In this document: in pieces, positions 1 to 7,983 of the stretch
Layout of the letters: the number at the start of each line of letters is the position of its first letter
Position numbering within the stretch: position 1 is the first letter of the stretch
Assembly (NCBI GenBank): GCA_902168205.1
Contig: CABHOK010000011.1
Location: 372,001 to 436,000 of the forward strand
DNA: 64,000 bases
Origin: an uncultured Chitinophaga sp.
Lineage (GTDB): Bacteria > Bacteroidota > Bacteroidia > Cytophagales > Cyclobacteriaceae
Direction: 5' to 3'
Translations under genes and position numbers: made by a program
The notes under the pieces: generated by a model
The model's database searches: none
What the model saw: the letters and a program-made list of their open reading frames with translations, nothing else
Told to the model about the DNA's origin: nothing

Positions 1-716
1 GCGATATACAGCAACTGACAACAACCGAAGTATCACTGGAATTGCGCTGGGCACCGGGTGAGCAATTCTACCAGGGTAAATCGTATCGCATACCAATCCC
101 GAATCGCTATCCTATTTTTACTTTGCGTGGTATCGGGGGTGTTAAAGGTTTATTCAACAGCCAGTATAATTATCAGAACGTAGCGTTGAATATATACAAA
201 CGTGTATACCTGTCTCAGTTCGGCTATACCGACATCGTAGCAGAAGGCGGGTATATATTTGGGAAGGTACCATTCCCGCTGCTCGGTATACACCGTGCCA
301 ACCAAACGTATTCATACCAGTTACAATCGTATAACCTCATGAACTTCCTCGAGTTTGTGAGCGATAAGTATGTAAGTGTTAATTTCGATCACTATTTCAA
401 CGGTTTTATTTTTAACAAGATACCGTTGCTGAAAAAGCTGAAATGGCGCGAGGTGGCAACCTTTAAAGTATTGTACGGAAGTATACGCAATGAAAATAAC
501 CCGCAATACAATACATCGCAATTCCTGTTTCCTGTTAATGATGAGGGGGTGGCAACAACATACTCCCTGCGCAGAGAGCCCTATATGGAAGCGAGTGTGG
601 GTATAGCAAACATTTTCAAACTGCTGCGCTTCGACCTGGTGAAACGATTATCATATTACGATCATCCTGAAGTGGCTAAGTGGGGAATACGCGGAAGATT
701 TAAATTTGATTTTTAG
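1..716 (+). CDS. DUF5686 family protein, C-terminal part (5' end outside window)
   Basis: The reading frame is open from base 3 to the stop at 716, so the gene starts before the window; an internal TTG near base 42 is not the real start. What is visible is about 237 residues of beta-rich sequence with alternating aromatic residues, typical of an outer-membrane barrel end. The last block, with a VKRLSY-like segment followed by KWGIRGRFKFDF at the very end, matches my memory of the C-terminus of DUF5686 proteins, large Bacteroidota outer-membrane proteins that usually carry an N-terminal carboxypeptidase-like regulatory domain. Function is unknown. Only 3 bases separate it from the next gene, so it may share that transcript. 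Confidence 0.7.
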   Translation, partial: DIQQLTTTEVSLELRWAPGEQFYQGKSYRIPIPNRYPIFTLRGIGGVKGLFNSQYNYQNVALNIYKRVYLSQFGYTDIVAEGGYIFGKVPFPLLGIHRANQTYSYQLQSYNLMNFLEFVSDKYVSVNFDHYFNGFIFNKIPLLKKLKWREVATFKVLYGSIRNENNPQYNTSQFLFPVNDEGVATTYSLRREPYMEASVGIANIFKLLRFDLVKRLSYYDHPEVAKWGIRGRFKFDF

Positions 717-719
717 TTT

Positions 720-1472
720 ATGGAGGATATAGCACAGAAGTCTATCAAGAATACAGGTATGGAATCAAAACCGATCCGGATTGTTTTACAACAACTCATT
801 TACAAGGTCATCAATCCGTTTGTAAAGTTTCTGATCAAGATAGGTTTTACACCAAATGCAGTAACTACTACAGGGCTTATCCTGAATATAGGTGTTGCAG
901 TTATTTTCATAATAGGCGCGGAAGAAGGGAACCGCGGAGACTTATCGTATGTTGGCTGGGCAGGGGGACTGATCTTGTTTGCAGGATTGTTTGATATGCT
1001 GGATGGACAGGTAGCACGCCTGGGGAATATGAGCTCTACATTCGGAGCGTTGTACGACTCGGTGCTCGATCGTTACAGCGAGCTTATCATGTTCCTGGGT
1101 ATTTGCTACTACCTGATCGGCCACCACTACTTTCTGAGTTCATTGTTTGCCTTTATAGCACTGATCGGGTCCATGATGGTAAGTTATGTGCGCGCCCGTG
1201 CGGAAGGTTTGGGCATTGAATGTAAGGGAGGATTGATGCAGCGTCCGGAACGCGTTGTAACGGTAGGTGTAACTGCCATTGCATGCGGTATAACTGCGAG
1301 TATACTGGGAGGAAACTACAAACTATATATACCGGGTATTCCGTTCCAGGTATTCGAAACGATATCAATTTTTACAATACCGCTAACGGTGATGGCGATT
1401 CTGACAAACATTACTGCGATCAACAGGTTGCGTGATGCGAAGCGCTCACTCGAATTGAAAGAAAATAAATAA
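720..1472 (+). CDS. CDP-alcohol phosphatidyltransferase, likely phosphatidylinositol-phosphate synthase type
   Basis: A 250-residue membrane enzyme of the CDP-alcohol phosphatidyltransferase family. It transfers a phosphatidyl group from CDP-diacylglycerol to an alcohol at the inner membrane. The full family motif is present: D92, D95-G96, A99-R100, then G109, D113 and D117 with the expected spacing. Several hydrophobic segments flank it. The substrate cannot be read from the motif. The neighbours, an FA2H-like hydroxylase and an Aur1-like PAP2 protein, are reminiscent of the inositol-lipid clusters described in Bacteroides, where this family makes phosphatidylinositol phosphate. Inositol is therefore the favoured alcohol, by inference; phosphatidylglycerophosphate or another alcohol remains possible. 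It is first in a tightly packed four-gene operon. Confidence 0.85.
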   Translation: MEDIAQKSIKNTGMESKPIRIVLQQLIYKVINPFVKFLIKIGFTPNAVTTTGLILNIGVAVIFIIGAEEGNRGDLSYVGWAGGLILFAGLFDMLDGQVARLGNMSSTFGALYDSVLDRYSELIMFLGICYYLIGHHYFLSSLFAFIALIGSMMVSYVRARAEGLGIECKGGLMQRPERVVTVGVTAIACGITASILGGNYKLYIPGIPFQVFETISIFTIPLTVMAILTNITAINRLRDAKRSLELKENK

Positions 1473-1478
1473 GACACG

Positions 1479-2033
1479 ATGAATTTTTTGATCAGTCTGT
1501 TTTTTGTCGGTGCCATGTCGTTCACACCGGCAGCACCGGAAGAAGCATGCATCTGCAAGGGACAGGAAAAATTTCCGACTCCTCCAGCCGATCAGAATAC
1601 TCTCTTCTATATACAGCGCACGCCCAATACCAATACAATCATTTACGCGCTTAACTTCGAAAAGAAGGATCAGCTTGATGCCGACAACCCGGTACATCCA
1701 TACTGGATACGCTACCAGGAAGAAGGACAAAAAGAAGAGTTGTCATTCATACAACGCAATTACGCGTACGGATTAAAAACCGAAGATCTTGGAAACGGTA
1801 AATATGAATTGCGCTTTGTATCCTATAAGAAACTTCCGTTTTACCTCACCAAGTCTTCTCGCGATAACCAGTATCACATTCATGCCGTGATCAACAAAAA
1901 GAAAATCGAAGTGTCGCGCGTTTTTTTACAGATAGAAGGCGGATCTTTCTGGTTGCCCAATGTAGTTTGTGCAGAAGTAAAAGGTGTAGATCCTGATACA
2001 GGTGTTGAAATTGTTGAACGGTTTAAACCATGA
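1479..2033 (+). CDS. DUF4833-like secreted protein of lipid operon
   Basis: A 184-residue protein that begins with a short hydrophobic stretch ending near an ACIC segment, so it is probably exported, though the signal is weak. The body is beta-rich, with an LFYIQRTPNTNT segment near residue 47 and a conserved-looking HPYWIRY segment. I associate this pattern with DUF4833, a domain of unknown function seen beside sphingolipid/inositol-lipid genes. It starts 6 bases after the phosphatidyltransferase, and its stop overlaps the start of the next gene by 4 bases (ATGA), which indicates translational coupling. A role in handling or transporting the lipid product is inference only. Confidence 0.65.
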   Translation: MNFLISLFFVGAMSFTPAAPEEACICKGQEKFPTPPADQNTLFYIQRTPNTNTIIYALNFEKKDQLDADNPVHPYWIRYQEEGQKEELSFIQRNYAYGLKTEDLGNGKYELRFVSYKKLPFYLTKSSRDNQYHIHAVINKKKIEVSRVFLQIEGGSFWLPNVVCAEVKGVDPDTGVEIVERFKP

Positions 2034-2656
2034 GTGCTATGAAAAAGAATTTTGTTTCCAACTCGCAGGAGTCAACACGCATGTTTAAAAAAGATTGGAT
2101 GGAGGCTTTGTCCAAAGTACATTTCTCTGTGCCCATCTTCATATTTACTCCGGTCGTTCTCTATTTCTCATGGCGCGCGTTTACAGTAGCGCATAACAAC
2201 ATATTAACCTTTATCGCGAGCTTTGCAGGTGGTCTGTTCATCTGGACACTGACTGAATACGTATTGCATCGCTTTATATTTCACTTCGTGCCCAAGTCTC
2301 CGTGGGGACTGCGCCTGCATTTTATATTTCACGGAGTACATCACGATTATCCCAACGACCGGTTGCGCCTGGTAATGCCTCCTTCAGTAAGTATACCCTT
2401 GGCTACCGGTTTCTATTTTCTCTTTCAATGGCTTTTGCCGTTTGAATACCTGAACGGATTTTTCGCAGCCTTTATACTCGGATATCTGGTATATGATATA
2501 TCGCATTATGCCATGCATCACCTGAATTTCAAGAACCCCATCATGAAGAAAATAAAGCAGCACCACATGCAGCATCACTATTCGGATCCGGATCGTGGCT
2601 ATGGTGTAAGCTCAGCACTATGGGACAAAATATTCAGATCTGACTTTGAGAAATAA
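2030..2656 (+). CDS. FA2H/Scs7-like fatty acid hydroxylase (sterol desaturase superfamily)
   Basis: A 208-residue integral membrane di-iron hydroxylase. Its histidine boxes are H80/H85, H97, H101, H104-H105 (HGVHHDYP), then an AMHH box and a QHHMQHH box near the C-terminus. The block HGVHHDYPNDRLRLVMPP closely resembles eukaryotic ceramide fatty acid 2-hydroxylases (FA2H, Scs7) and differs from generic sterol desaturases. This supports 2-hydroxylation of the N-acyl chain of a ceramide. There is no cytochrome b5 domain, so an external electron donor would be needed. The gene overlaps its upstream neighbour by 4 bases and its downstream neighbour by about 11, marking it as part of the lipid operon. 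Substrate assignment is inference from family and context. Confidence 0.85.
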   Translation: MSAMKKNFVSNSQESTRMFKKDWMEALSKVHFSVPIFIFTPVVLYFSWRAFTVAHNNILTFIASFAGGLFIWTLTEYVLHRFIFHFVPKSPWGLRLHFIFHGVHHDYPNDRLRLVMPPSVSIPLATGFYFLFQWLLPFEYLNGFFAAFILGYLVYDISHYAMHHLNFKNPIMKKIKQHHMQHHYSDPDRGYGVSSALWDKIFRSDFEK

Positions 2657-3593
2657 CACCAAATACCTCGACCTGCCTGTGTTTAATTTTACGTTAAGGC
2701 ACGTGCTTGTAGCCAGCGTGGTGTCTGCTATATATATCTTGTTATCATGGCTGCTGATCGGTTTTAAAACAGATCAACTCGTGCTGGCAGTTATATTCAG
2801 TGCGTGTTACCTGGCATCGTCCTTCACACGCAAATTCATTCTTGGCTTCTCGATCTTTATAGTTTATTGGATCATTTACGATTACATGAAAGCATTTCCG
2901 AACTATGCTTTCAACCCGGTACACATCAAGAGCTTATACGACCTGGAGAAAAGTATATTTGGTATTGCGCAGGGAGCCTCTATACTTACACCCAATGAAT
3001 TCTGGCTGCAACACAGCTATACTTTTATTGATGTAATGACCGGTATATTTTATTTGTGCTGGATTCCCGTGCCACTGGCCTTTGCCGGGTATTTGTTCTT
3101 TAAAGACAAAGGCAGGTTCCTGGAGTTTTCGCTCACGTTTTTGTTTGTTAACCTGTTGGGCTTCGTGGTATACTATCTTTACCCGGCAGCACCACCCTGG
3201 TATGTACAGAAATTTGGTTTCGATTTTATAGCCTCAACACCGGGCAATACCGCGGGCCTTGTTCGCTTTGATCAGTTCTTCGGTATAAATCTGTTTACAT
3301 CGCTTTATGCAAAAGGCTCCAATGTATTTGCTGCGATGCCTTCACTGCATTCCGCCTATCCGCTTATTGTAACGTACATCGGATTCAAGAGCCGGTTAGG
3401 TTGGGTAAATATCATCTTCGTTACCATTACGATCGGAATCTGGTTTGCAGCCGTATACACCAGTCACCATTACGTGCTGGATGTACTGGCCGGCATATTT
3501 ACAGCAGCTGTAGGCATAGGCGGTTATCATTTGTTGATGAAGAACAAACGGTATATAGCATTGATTGATCGCTATAAGAAAACGATATCCTGA
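2646..3593 (+). CDS. PAP2-superfamily Aur1-like inositol phosphorylceramide synthase candidate
   Basis: A 315-residue polytopic membrane protein of the PAP2/Aur1 type. The three family motifs are visible: AAPPWY (residues 181-186), AMPSLHS with H235, and SHHYVLD with H274-H275 and D279. The PPWY and SLHS forms are those of Aur1/Ipt1 inositol phosphorylceramide synthases, which move a phosphoinositol headgroup from phosphatidylinositol to ceramide. The best start is a TTG at 2646, overlapping the hydroxylase gene; no ATG lies near the N-terminus. It closes the lipid operon, 18 bases before a convergent gene. A plain lipid phosphatase is the main alternative. Confidence 0.8.
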   Translation: MRNNTKYLDLPVFNFTLRHVLVASVVSAIYILLSWLLIGFKTDQLVLAVIFSACYLASSFTRKFILGFSIFIVYWIIYDYMKAFPNYAFNPVHIKSLYDLEKSIFGIAQGASILTPNEFWLQHSYTFIDVMTGIFYLCWIPVPLAFAGYLFFKDKGRFLEFSLTFLFVNLLGFVVYYLYPAAPPWYVQKFGFDFIASTPGNTAGLVRFDQFFGINLFTSLYAKGSNVFAAMPSLHSAYPLIVTYIGFKSRLGWVNIIFVTITIGIWFAAVYTSHHYVLDVLAGIFTAAVGIGGYHLLMKNKRYIALIDRYKKTIS

Positions 3594-3611
3594 TTTATAT
3601 CGGGGAGTACA

Positions 3612-4211
3612 TTACGGGTTGAGGTAGAACCGCACACCAACACCGGCATGAAGTATATCCCAAACGGTAAGATACCCGGTATTCTGCGCATAGCTCACCA
3701 GTTTTAATTCGTTCGTTCCAATTTCATAATATCCTTCCCAAACGGAATCGCGAACCTTGTGTCGTACTTTGCCTCCTATAAAGATATTGGCGCGTACAGC
3801 TTCACTCCACCAGTAATATCCATCCGGATACCAGGAGGGTAGATCAGAACTATACCTTCCACCCATCGTATAGGTAAAATATGTCCCCGTTGAAAAAGGA
3901 TAAATCGTAGTGGCTTTGCCGGCCCGGATTTTCCAGGGCGATGCGGTAAACTTGAGCGTTAACGTCTGGAGATCATGACCACCGATGGTGCCGGGTAAAT
4001 AGCCAAATAGTATATCTACACTGGCTTTCTTATGAAAGATATCATAGCCACCACCTGCCGACAGAAAGCCTATACTCCCTGCATATTGCAAAACAAAGGA
4101 GTCTGGTATATACCACTTGTAGTGGCGCTTAAATGAGACACTGTCTTGAGCGGTAAGTGTGGCAGGGAGCGTATAGAGTATTACCAGGAGTGCAAAAGTA
4201 AAACGAATCAT
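3612..4211 (-). CDS. Secreted beta-rich protein, probably outer membrane
   Basis: A 199-residue protein with a clear signal peptide (MIRFTFALLV onward, probable cleavage after LTAQ). The mature part has alternating aromatic residues and ends in GVRFYLNP, as outer-membrane beta-barrels often do. I do not recognise a family. The frame can be extended to 4235, but the ATG at 4211 gives a proper signal peptide and lies one base after the stop of the upstream phosphoesterase gene, so 4211 is preferred. The coupling with that gene suggests a shared envelope function, which is unknown. Confidence 0.65.
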   Translation of the reverse strand: MIRFTFALLVILYTLPATLTAQDSVSFKRHYKWYIPDSFVLQYAGSIGFLSAGGGYDIFHKKASVDILFGYLPGTIGGHDLQTLTLKFTASPWKIRAGKATTIYPFSTGTYFTYTMGGRYSSDLPSWYPDGYYWWSEAVRANIFIGGKVRHKVRDSVWEGYYEIGTNELKLVSYAQNTGYLTVWDILHAGVGVRFYLNP

Positions 4212-4212
4212 G

Positions 4213-5022
4213 TCAGTAGTATATCTCTTCCACATTGTACTTATCTCCCCACAGTTTCAGAATCAGGTACATGCGCTCGTTCATGCTGGTAGATACAATG
4301 TACTGTATACCATCTTCGTAAGGCTGCGTGTTTGAATACTTGTGTGTATGGCCATGCAACGATACGGCTACCTTGGTTGACTTTTTCAGGATCCGCGCAT
4401 AGGCGAGTTCCATGGCCGGATCAAAGTCATTATCGAATGGAGGTACATGCGATGAGACAACGGCATGTTTAAAGCTATCTCCTGCCAGTTCATTCTTAAG
4501 CCAGGTTGTATCCGGCACGTGACCATTAAAATTATACTCACGCGAATTCGTATTGAGGAAAATGAATTTGAAATCATTGGTAATGAACGAGTAGTTCAGT
4601 GGTCCGTACATTTTTTCAAACACCAGTTCTCCGTTACCAGACAGATCATGATTGCCGATTACCGCGAGGTAAGGCTTGTTCAGTTTTTTCATGATGCTGT
4701 GTATCCAATGAAACTCATCATTTATACCGAAGTCCGTAATATCGCCATTCAGTATAACAAAGTCAGCAGTGTGCTGATTGGCGCTTGAGACAAAAGCTTC
4801 AACATCGTCATAGAAGCGTTGCGTGTCGCCCATGAGTATAAGTGTCATGGTATCTTTACCTGCGACACGCGCTTGTATAGTCTGGATGGAGGTTGCATTC
4901 AGATTTTGTTCATCATCCGGTACAATCACTTCGTAAGGATGATATTCGAATAAGGAGCAACCACTGAGTATAAAAATGATGATAGTATGAATACTTTTTC
5001 TTCTCACAAATCTCCGCCACAT
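4213..5022 (-). CDS. Calcineurin-like metallophosphoesterase lipoprotein
   Basis: A 269-residue lipoprotein (lipobox ILSGC, lipidated Cys22) with the metallophosphoesterase motif series: D66 in MGDTQ, NGDITD (D94), GNHD (123-126), SSHVPP, and a C-terminal HGHTH. These residues bind a two-metal centre that hydrolyses phosphomono- or diesters. The lipobox places the enzyme on the periplasmic side of an envelope membrane. The substrate is unknown. Its stop is one base from the start of the downstream barrel-like gene, so the two form an operon. The family assignment is firm; nothing in the sequence defines specificity. Confidence 0.88.
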   Translation of the reverse strand: MWRRFVRRKSIHTIIIFILSGCSLFEYHPYEVIVPDDEQNLNATSIQTIQARVAGKDTMTLILMGDTQRFYDDVEAFVSSANQHTADFVILNGDITDFGINDEFHWIHSIMKKLNKPYLAVIGNHDLSGNGELVFEKMYGPLNYSFITNDFKFIFLNTNSREYNFNGHVPDTTWLKNELAGDSFKHAVVSSHVPPFDNDFDPAMELAYARILKKSTKVAVSLHGHTHKYSNTQPYEDGIQYIVSTSMNERMYLILKLWGDKYNVEEIYY

Positions 5023-5071
5023 AATGTAATTTGGGTGATAGTATCCGTCTACGAAATTCTGCCTATTAGGT

Positions 5072-6052
5072 TTACAATATTAAGGTTAAAGATATATTAC
5101 CAATAGCATGAGGAGATTCTCCTTTGATATCAGGCGATGAAAGCTTGTAGGTAAACGAGGCACTTACGACTTCAAAGGATACAACCCACCCGATATCCGC
5201 AGAAGTAAGAAAGCGGTTTACTACCGGGGCAGGAGCAGGTGAATGTTGCTCATTACTGTCACTGGTAAATATACCACGCTTAAAAACATTTCCTTCGATC
5301 AATGTATTGTGTAACACAATGTCAAAAGCAGGACGTATTATCAGATACGATTTCAGCCGCGGTGTATTGTTATAGGCAGCGTGTTGTTCTATGAATCCTG
5401 AAAAGTAAGGAGCCATTTTGCCTAGCCGTAACGTTGTGTAAAATTTAATGCCATCCCGCATCGTGCCCAACGCCACACTGGTTCCATACACGGCTTCCAT
5501 GTGTTTTCGCTGGAGCAGTGACTTCTCAAAACTAACATTCAGATTTACCAACAGGGCAGGAGACAGTTGATGATCCCATCCCATTGGTTCAGGACTTTTC
5601 GTAATCTTATGGACGTAGGTCTGCAATTGTTCGCCATACGCATATTTACCCATTACCCCGATGATCCATTCGGTCTGGATAAGATACTTGCGTTTTGGAT
5701 TGGATGAATGTATGGCATGTGAGACAAACAGCGATCCTGAGTATGGGTAATCGAAAGGATCAGGTCGTGTAGCCTCTATATTTGCAGGAGTATACATCAT
5801 GTGCATGGCACCCCAGCTATAGGTGTTAATACTGCTGTCGCCAGCCTTTGGCAATAAGTTATTAAAAATGGATTTAACCGGTTTTTGTCTTCGGTAAAAA
5901 ACATCGATGCGGGTTCCGTTTGTATAGCCCCGGTCGGAGCCGCGAAGTGTAAACAGATCGTTATCCTCATATAGCCTGAGCATGTGCACAGGCTGCGTCT
6001 GTGCCAGAGCGTTCATCGAGAGCGCCATGAGCATAAGTAAAAGTATACGCAT
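5072..6052 (-). CDS. LpxR-like lipid A deacylase (DUF2219 family)
   Basis: A 326-residue protein with a signal peptide ending at ALAQ. It then carries the LpxR signature LRLYEDNDLFTLRGSDRGYTNG, with the adjacent Asn-Asp pair and the Tyr-Thr-Asn-Gly block. LpxR is an outer-membrane 12-strand barrel whose external active site removes the 3'-acyloxyacyl group of lipid A. The rest is aromatic-rich and barrel-like. It starts 5 bases after a small acyl-carrier-like gene and is co-transcribed with it. Whether the protein is an active lipid A deacylase in this organism is inference; Bacteroidota homologues are mostly uncharacterised. Confidence 0.82.
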   Translation of the reverse strand: MRILLLMLMALSMNALAQTQPVHMLRLYEDNDLFTLRGSDRGYTNGTRIDVFYRRQKPVKSIFNNLLPKAGDSSINTYSWGAMHMMYTPANIEATRPDPFDYPYSGSLFVSHAIHSSNPKRKYLIQTEWIIGVMGKYAYGEQLQTYVHKITKSPEPMGWDHQLSPALLVNLNVSFEKSLLQRKHMEAVYGTSVALGTMRDGIKFYTTLRLGKMAPYFSGFIEQHAAYNNTPRLKSYLIIRPAFDIVLHNTLIEGNVFKRGIFTSDSNEQHSPAPAPVVNRFLTSADIGWVVSFEVVSASFTYKLSSPDIKGESPHAIGNISLTLIL

Positions 6053-6057
6053 GGCAG

Positions 6058-6321
6058 TTACGACTCAGCCCATACAGTCTGTTTAAGTTCAAGATTGTAT
6101 AGTATATCGTGAATGGTTTTCAAGCCATCCGGATCATCGAATAGAATATCAGAATGCAGGGCATCTTCAATGTCAAGGATAAGCGATAGTTTCTCAGGAT
6201 TACGCAGTCCTAAATCGTGTGCAAGGTCAGCTTGCGGCTTAACGCGCGTAGCGGGAATGCCGTATTGGTATAGGATACTTTTGATCCTGTGCAGATTTTG
6301 ATAGTAGTACAAATTTCTCAT
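6058..6321 (-). CDS. Acyl-carrier-protein-like small protein lacking the carrier serine
   Basis: An 87-residue protein with an acyl-carrier-like helical pattern: ADLAHDLGL (residues 31-39), a second helix LSLILDIEDAL, and a third helix GLKTIHDILYNLE. In ordinary carriers the motif after DLGL is D-S-L, the serine carrying phosphopantetheine. Here the aligned residues are R40-N41-P42, so no prosthetic group could be attached. It sits 5 bases upstream of the LpxR-like gene in one operon. It may be a structural or regulatory pseudo-carrier. The fold assignment rests on pattern recognition only. Confidence 0.6.
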   Translation of the reverse strand: MRNLYYYQNLHRIKSILYQYGIPATRVKPQADLAHDLGLRNPEKLSLILDIEDALHSDILFDDPDGLKTIHDILYNLELKQTVWAES

Positions 6322-6852
6322 AGAGTTTTATCATGCTTAGACGTATATATAGCATTGTTTATTTTAGGGATTTCTCTTGTTTCGATTCAAGTATCACCGG
6401 CTGCAGTGACATACCCCACATCAGCTGCAACCGGTATACCGCTAATCAACTTCACGAACCATTTTCAGATATATAGTTTAATTTATTGTTTACAGGCACT
6501 TACCTTTTCGTAACGTACTATACAAGAGTATAGCAGCGTTGAAGAAACGGCAACCGATTAAGACGCCTTCTGCCTCGGTGTCGTATCCTAACCCCAGTCT
6601 TGAAAAAAAAGTGTCATGTATAGCAAATATTTTTTTATTCAATTGTCCTATCGCTTTTCGCAGGCAGTCCTGCTTTAATTATAGCGCATGCATGCGCCAT
6701 AGCCAATACAGACTTCTGTCCAAGGTACGGGCTCCGGATGCTCGAGCGATCGATACTTATTTTATAAATGCATGAGCGTATCAGTAAAGCTGTGTATAGC
6801 TTACTTTTGCTCAGGCTTTGCTGAGTGACTATTGGGGTGTTTGCATTCAGCA

Positions 6853-6884
6853 CTTAATAGCGTTATACTATAACTTCTATTAAG
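6853..6884. repeat. 32-nt near-perfect palindrome (hairpin)
   Basis: CTTAATAG (6853-6860) pairs with CTATTAAG (6877-6884), and inside it GTTATA pairs with TATAAC around a single base. A T-rich stretch follows on the plus strand, so it could act as an AT-rich terminator or as part of a structured RNA. Confidence 0.6.
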
Positions 6885-6909
6885 TATATATTTTTAAAAA
6901 CAGGGTCAG

Positions 6910-7013
6910 CTGTAAACATTTTACAGAGAGCAACACTGATTGACCGCGCACATTTTTTAAGTATATATACTTCATCGCTTCTGCGATAAACACGTGCGGC
7001 TTTTTGGTCAGTG
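6910..7013. repeat. Nested inverted-repeat block, possible structured RNA or mobile-element remnant
   Basis: Visible elements: CTGTAAA/TTTACAG (6910-6926, 3-base loop); CACTGA (6934-6939) pairing with TCAGTG (7008-7013), extended imperfectly inwards by the GCGCAC and GTGCG words; a perfect 14-bp palindrome AAGTATATATACTT (6959-6972); and ATCGC/GCGAT (6974-6987). Together the outer arms enclose two inner stems in a branched layout. Confidence 0.5.
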
Positions 7014-7077
7014 ATCTTTCGCTAACGCAATATTCGACTAAAATCGTTTTATAGTCTAAATACGGATAAAAAAAATA

Positions 7078-7683
7078 TTAGTTTTTAAATCCGTTCGCTA
7101 AAAGATCAAGTATAATTTCCAGGCGGTCGCCTATCTTCTTAATGCGGTTATCCTCAAACAATCCCATTTCAATTCCTCTGAAAGCACAGAGCATTACGTA
7201 TGCGAGATCGTCCAGGTCACCATCTTCAATTTTCTTGAACTCTTTTGTTTCAATGCCATACGAAAGTATAGCTTTCAATCCTTCGAGCTCGCGGGCTTCG
7301 TACGACTTTTTTAATTTCTTTATCAAGTTTGGATTCTCGGAGATCTCACCGAACACAATACTATAGAGTGCTGCTTTCTGCGTGAGTAACTTAATTCGAT
7401 GAGAAGTAAATGCTTTCAGTTTTTCCTCCGCTGAATTTGCCTTTTCCACCGCAAGATTTACCACAGTCATAACTTCTTCCATATCTTCGCTTATTACGGC
7501 GTCAAAGATCTCGTCTTTGCTGGCATAGTAATAGTAGAGTGTGCTCTTACCCTTACCCGCAGCTTTGGCTATGTCTTCCATCGTGGTTTTGAACAAGCCA
7601 AAACGTTGAAAGAGCGCACGGGCAGCCTTCAATACTTCCGTACGAATGGCCTCGTCCTTTGTCATATGGAGGGTCTGACTCAT
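7078..7683 (-). CDS. TetR/AcrR family transcriptional regulator
   Basis: A 201-residue regulator. Residues about 12-60 form the TetR DNA-binding domain: an ARALFQRFGLFKTTMEDIAKAAGKGKST run followed by the typical LYYYYASKDEIFDAV helix 4 region. The C-terminal part is all-helical and would bind an unknown ligand. No obvious target is adjacent; the divergent neighbours are separated by long gaps. TetR proteins mostly repress themselves or a nearby transporter, but no efflux gene is in the window. The family call is firm; the ligand and regulon are unknown. Confidence 0.92.
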   Translation of the reverse strand: MSQTLHMTKDEAIRTEVLKAARALFQRFGLFKTTMEDIAKAAGKGKSTLYYYYASKDEIFDAVISEDMEEVMTVVNLAVEKANSAEEKLKAFTSHRIKLLTQKAALYSIVFGEISENPNLIKKLKKSYEARELEGLKAILSYGIETKEFKKIEDGDLDDLAYVMLCAFRGIEMGLFEDNRIKKIGDRLEIILDLLANGFKN

Positions 7684-7940
7684 TGAAATTTTAGACTCTA
7701 TCCGTTTTCAAGTCCAAAAATACATCAAATATTTTAAAATCAACTACCAGAACCCAATTCTTTCGTAGAATCTGTTCAAAAAACTGATGTTTTAATGTAT
7801 TTCTAACACATTGAACGAATAAAAAGAATGCCAGCGTGATGCTATAGTACCCAACGACACGTTACCTGCGCATACGACAGTCGTTGTGAGAAATCATTGT
7901 AAGAACAGAACAAGATGTGAAGTCTATATAAATAGAAAGC

Positions 7941-7963
7941 CACGATCTCGTGATGAGACCGTG
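7941..7963 (-). terminator. Hairpin downstream of the metalloprotease gene
   Basis: CACGATCTC (7941-7949) and GAGACCGTG (7955-7963) form a 9-bp stem with one mismatch and a 5-base loop, just past the stop of the minus-strand protease gene. The T content after the stem is modest, so termination is likely but not certain. Confidence 0.55.
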
Positions 7964-7983
7964 ACCATCTAAACATTATTAAC

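Larger units (their letters stand above)
6322..7077. other. 756-bp intergenic region rich in inverted repeats
   Basis: No convincing gene is present; the short frames here lack family features or a plausible start context. The right half, 6853-7013, holds a dense series of perfect and near-perfect inverted repeats, listed separately. The region separates the start of the acyl-carrier-like gene from the end of the TetR gene, so the promoter of the envelope operon should lie at its left side. Confidence 0.6.

Noticed and set aside
6289-6853. Short frames of 62-78 residues on both strands in the gap before the TetR gene
   Set aside because: No recognisable domain, poor start context, and overlap with dense inverted repeats; more likely non-coding.
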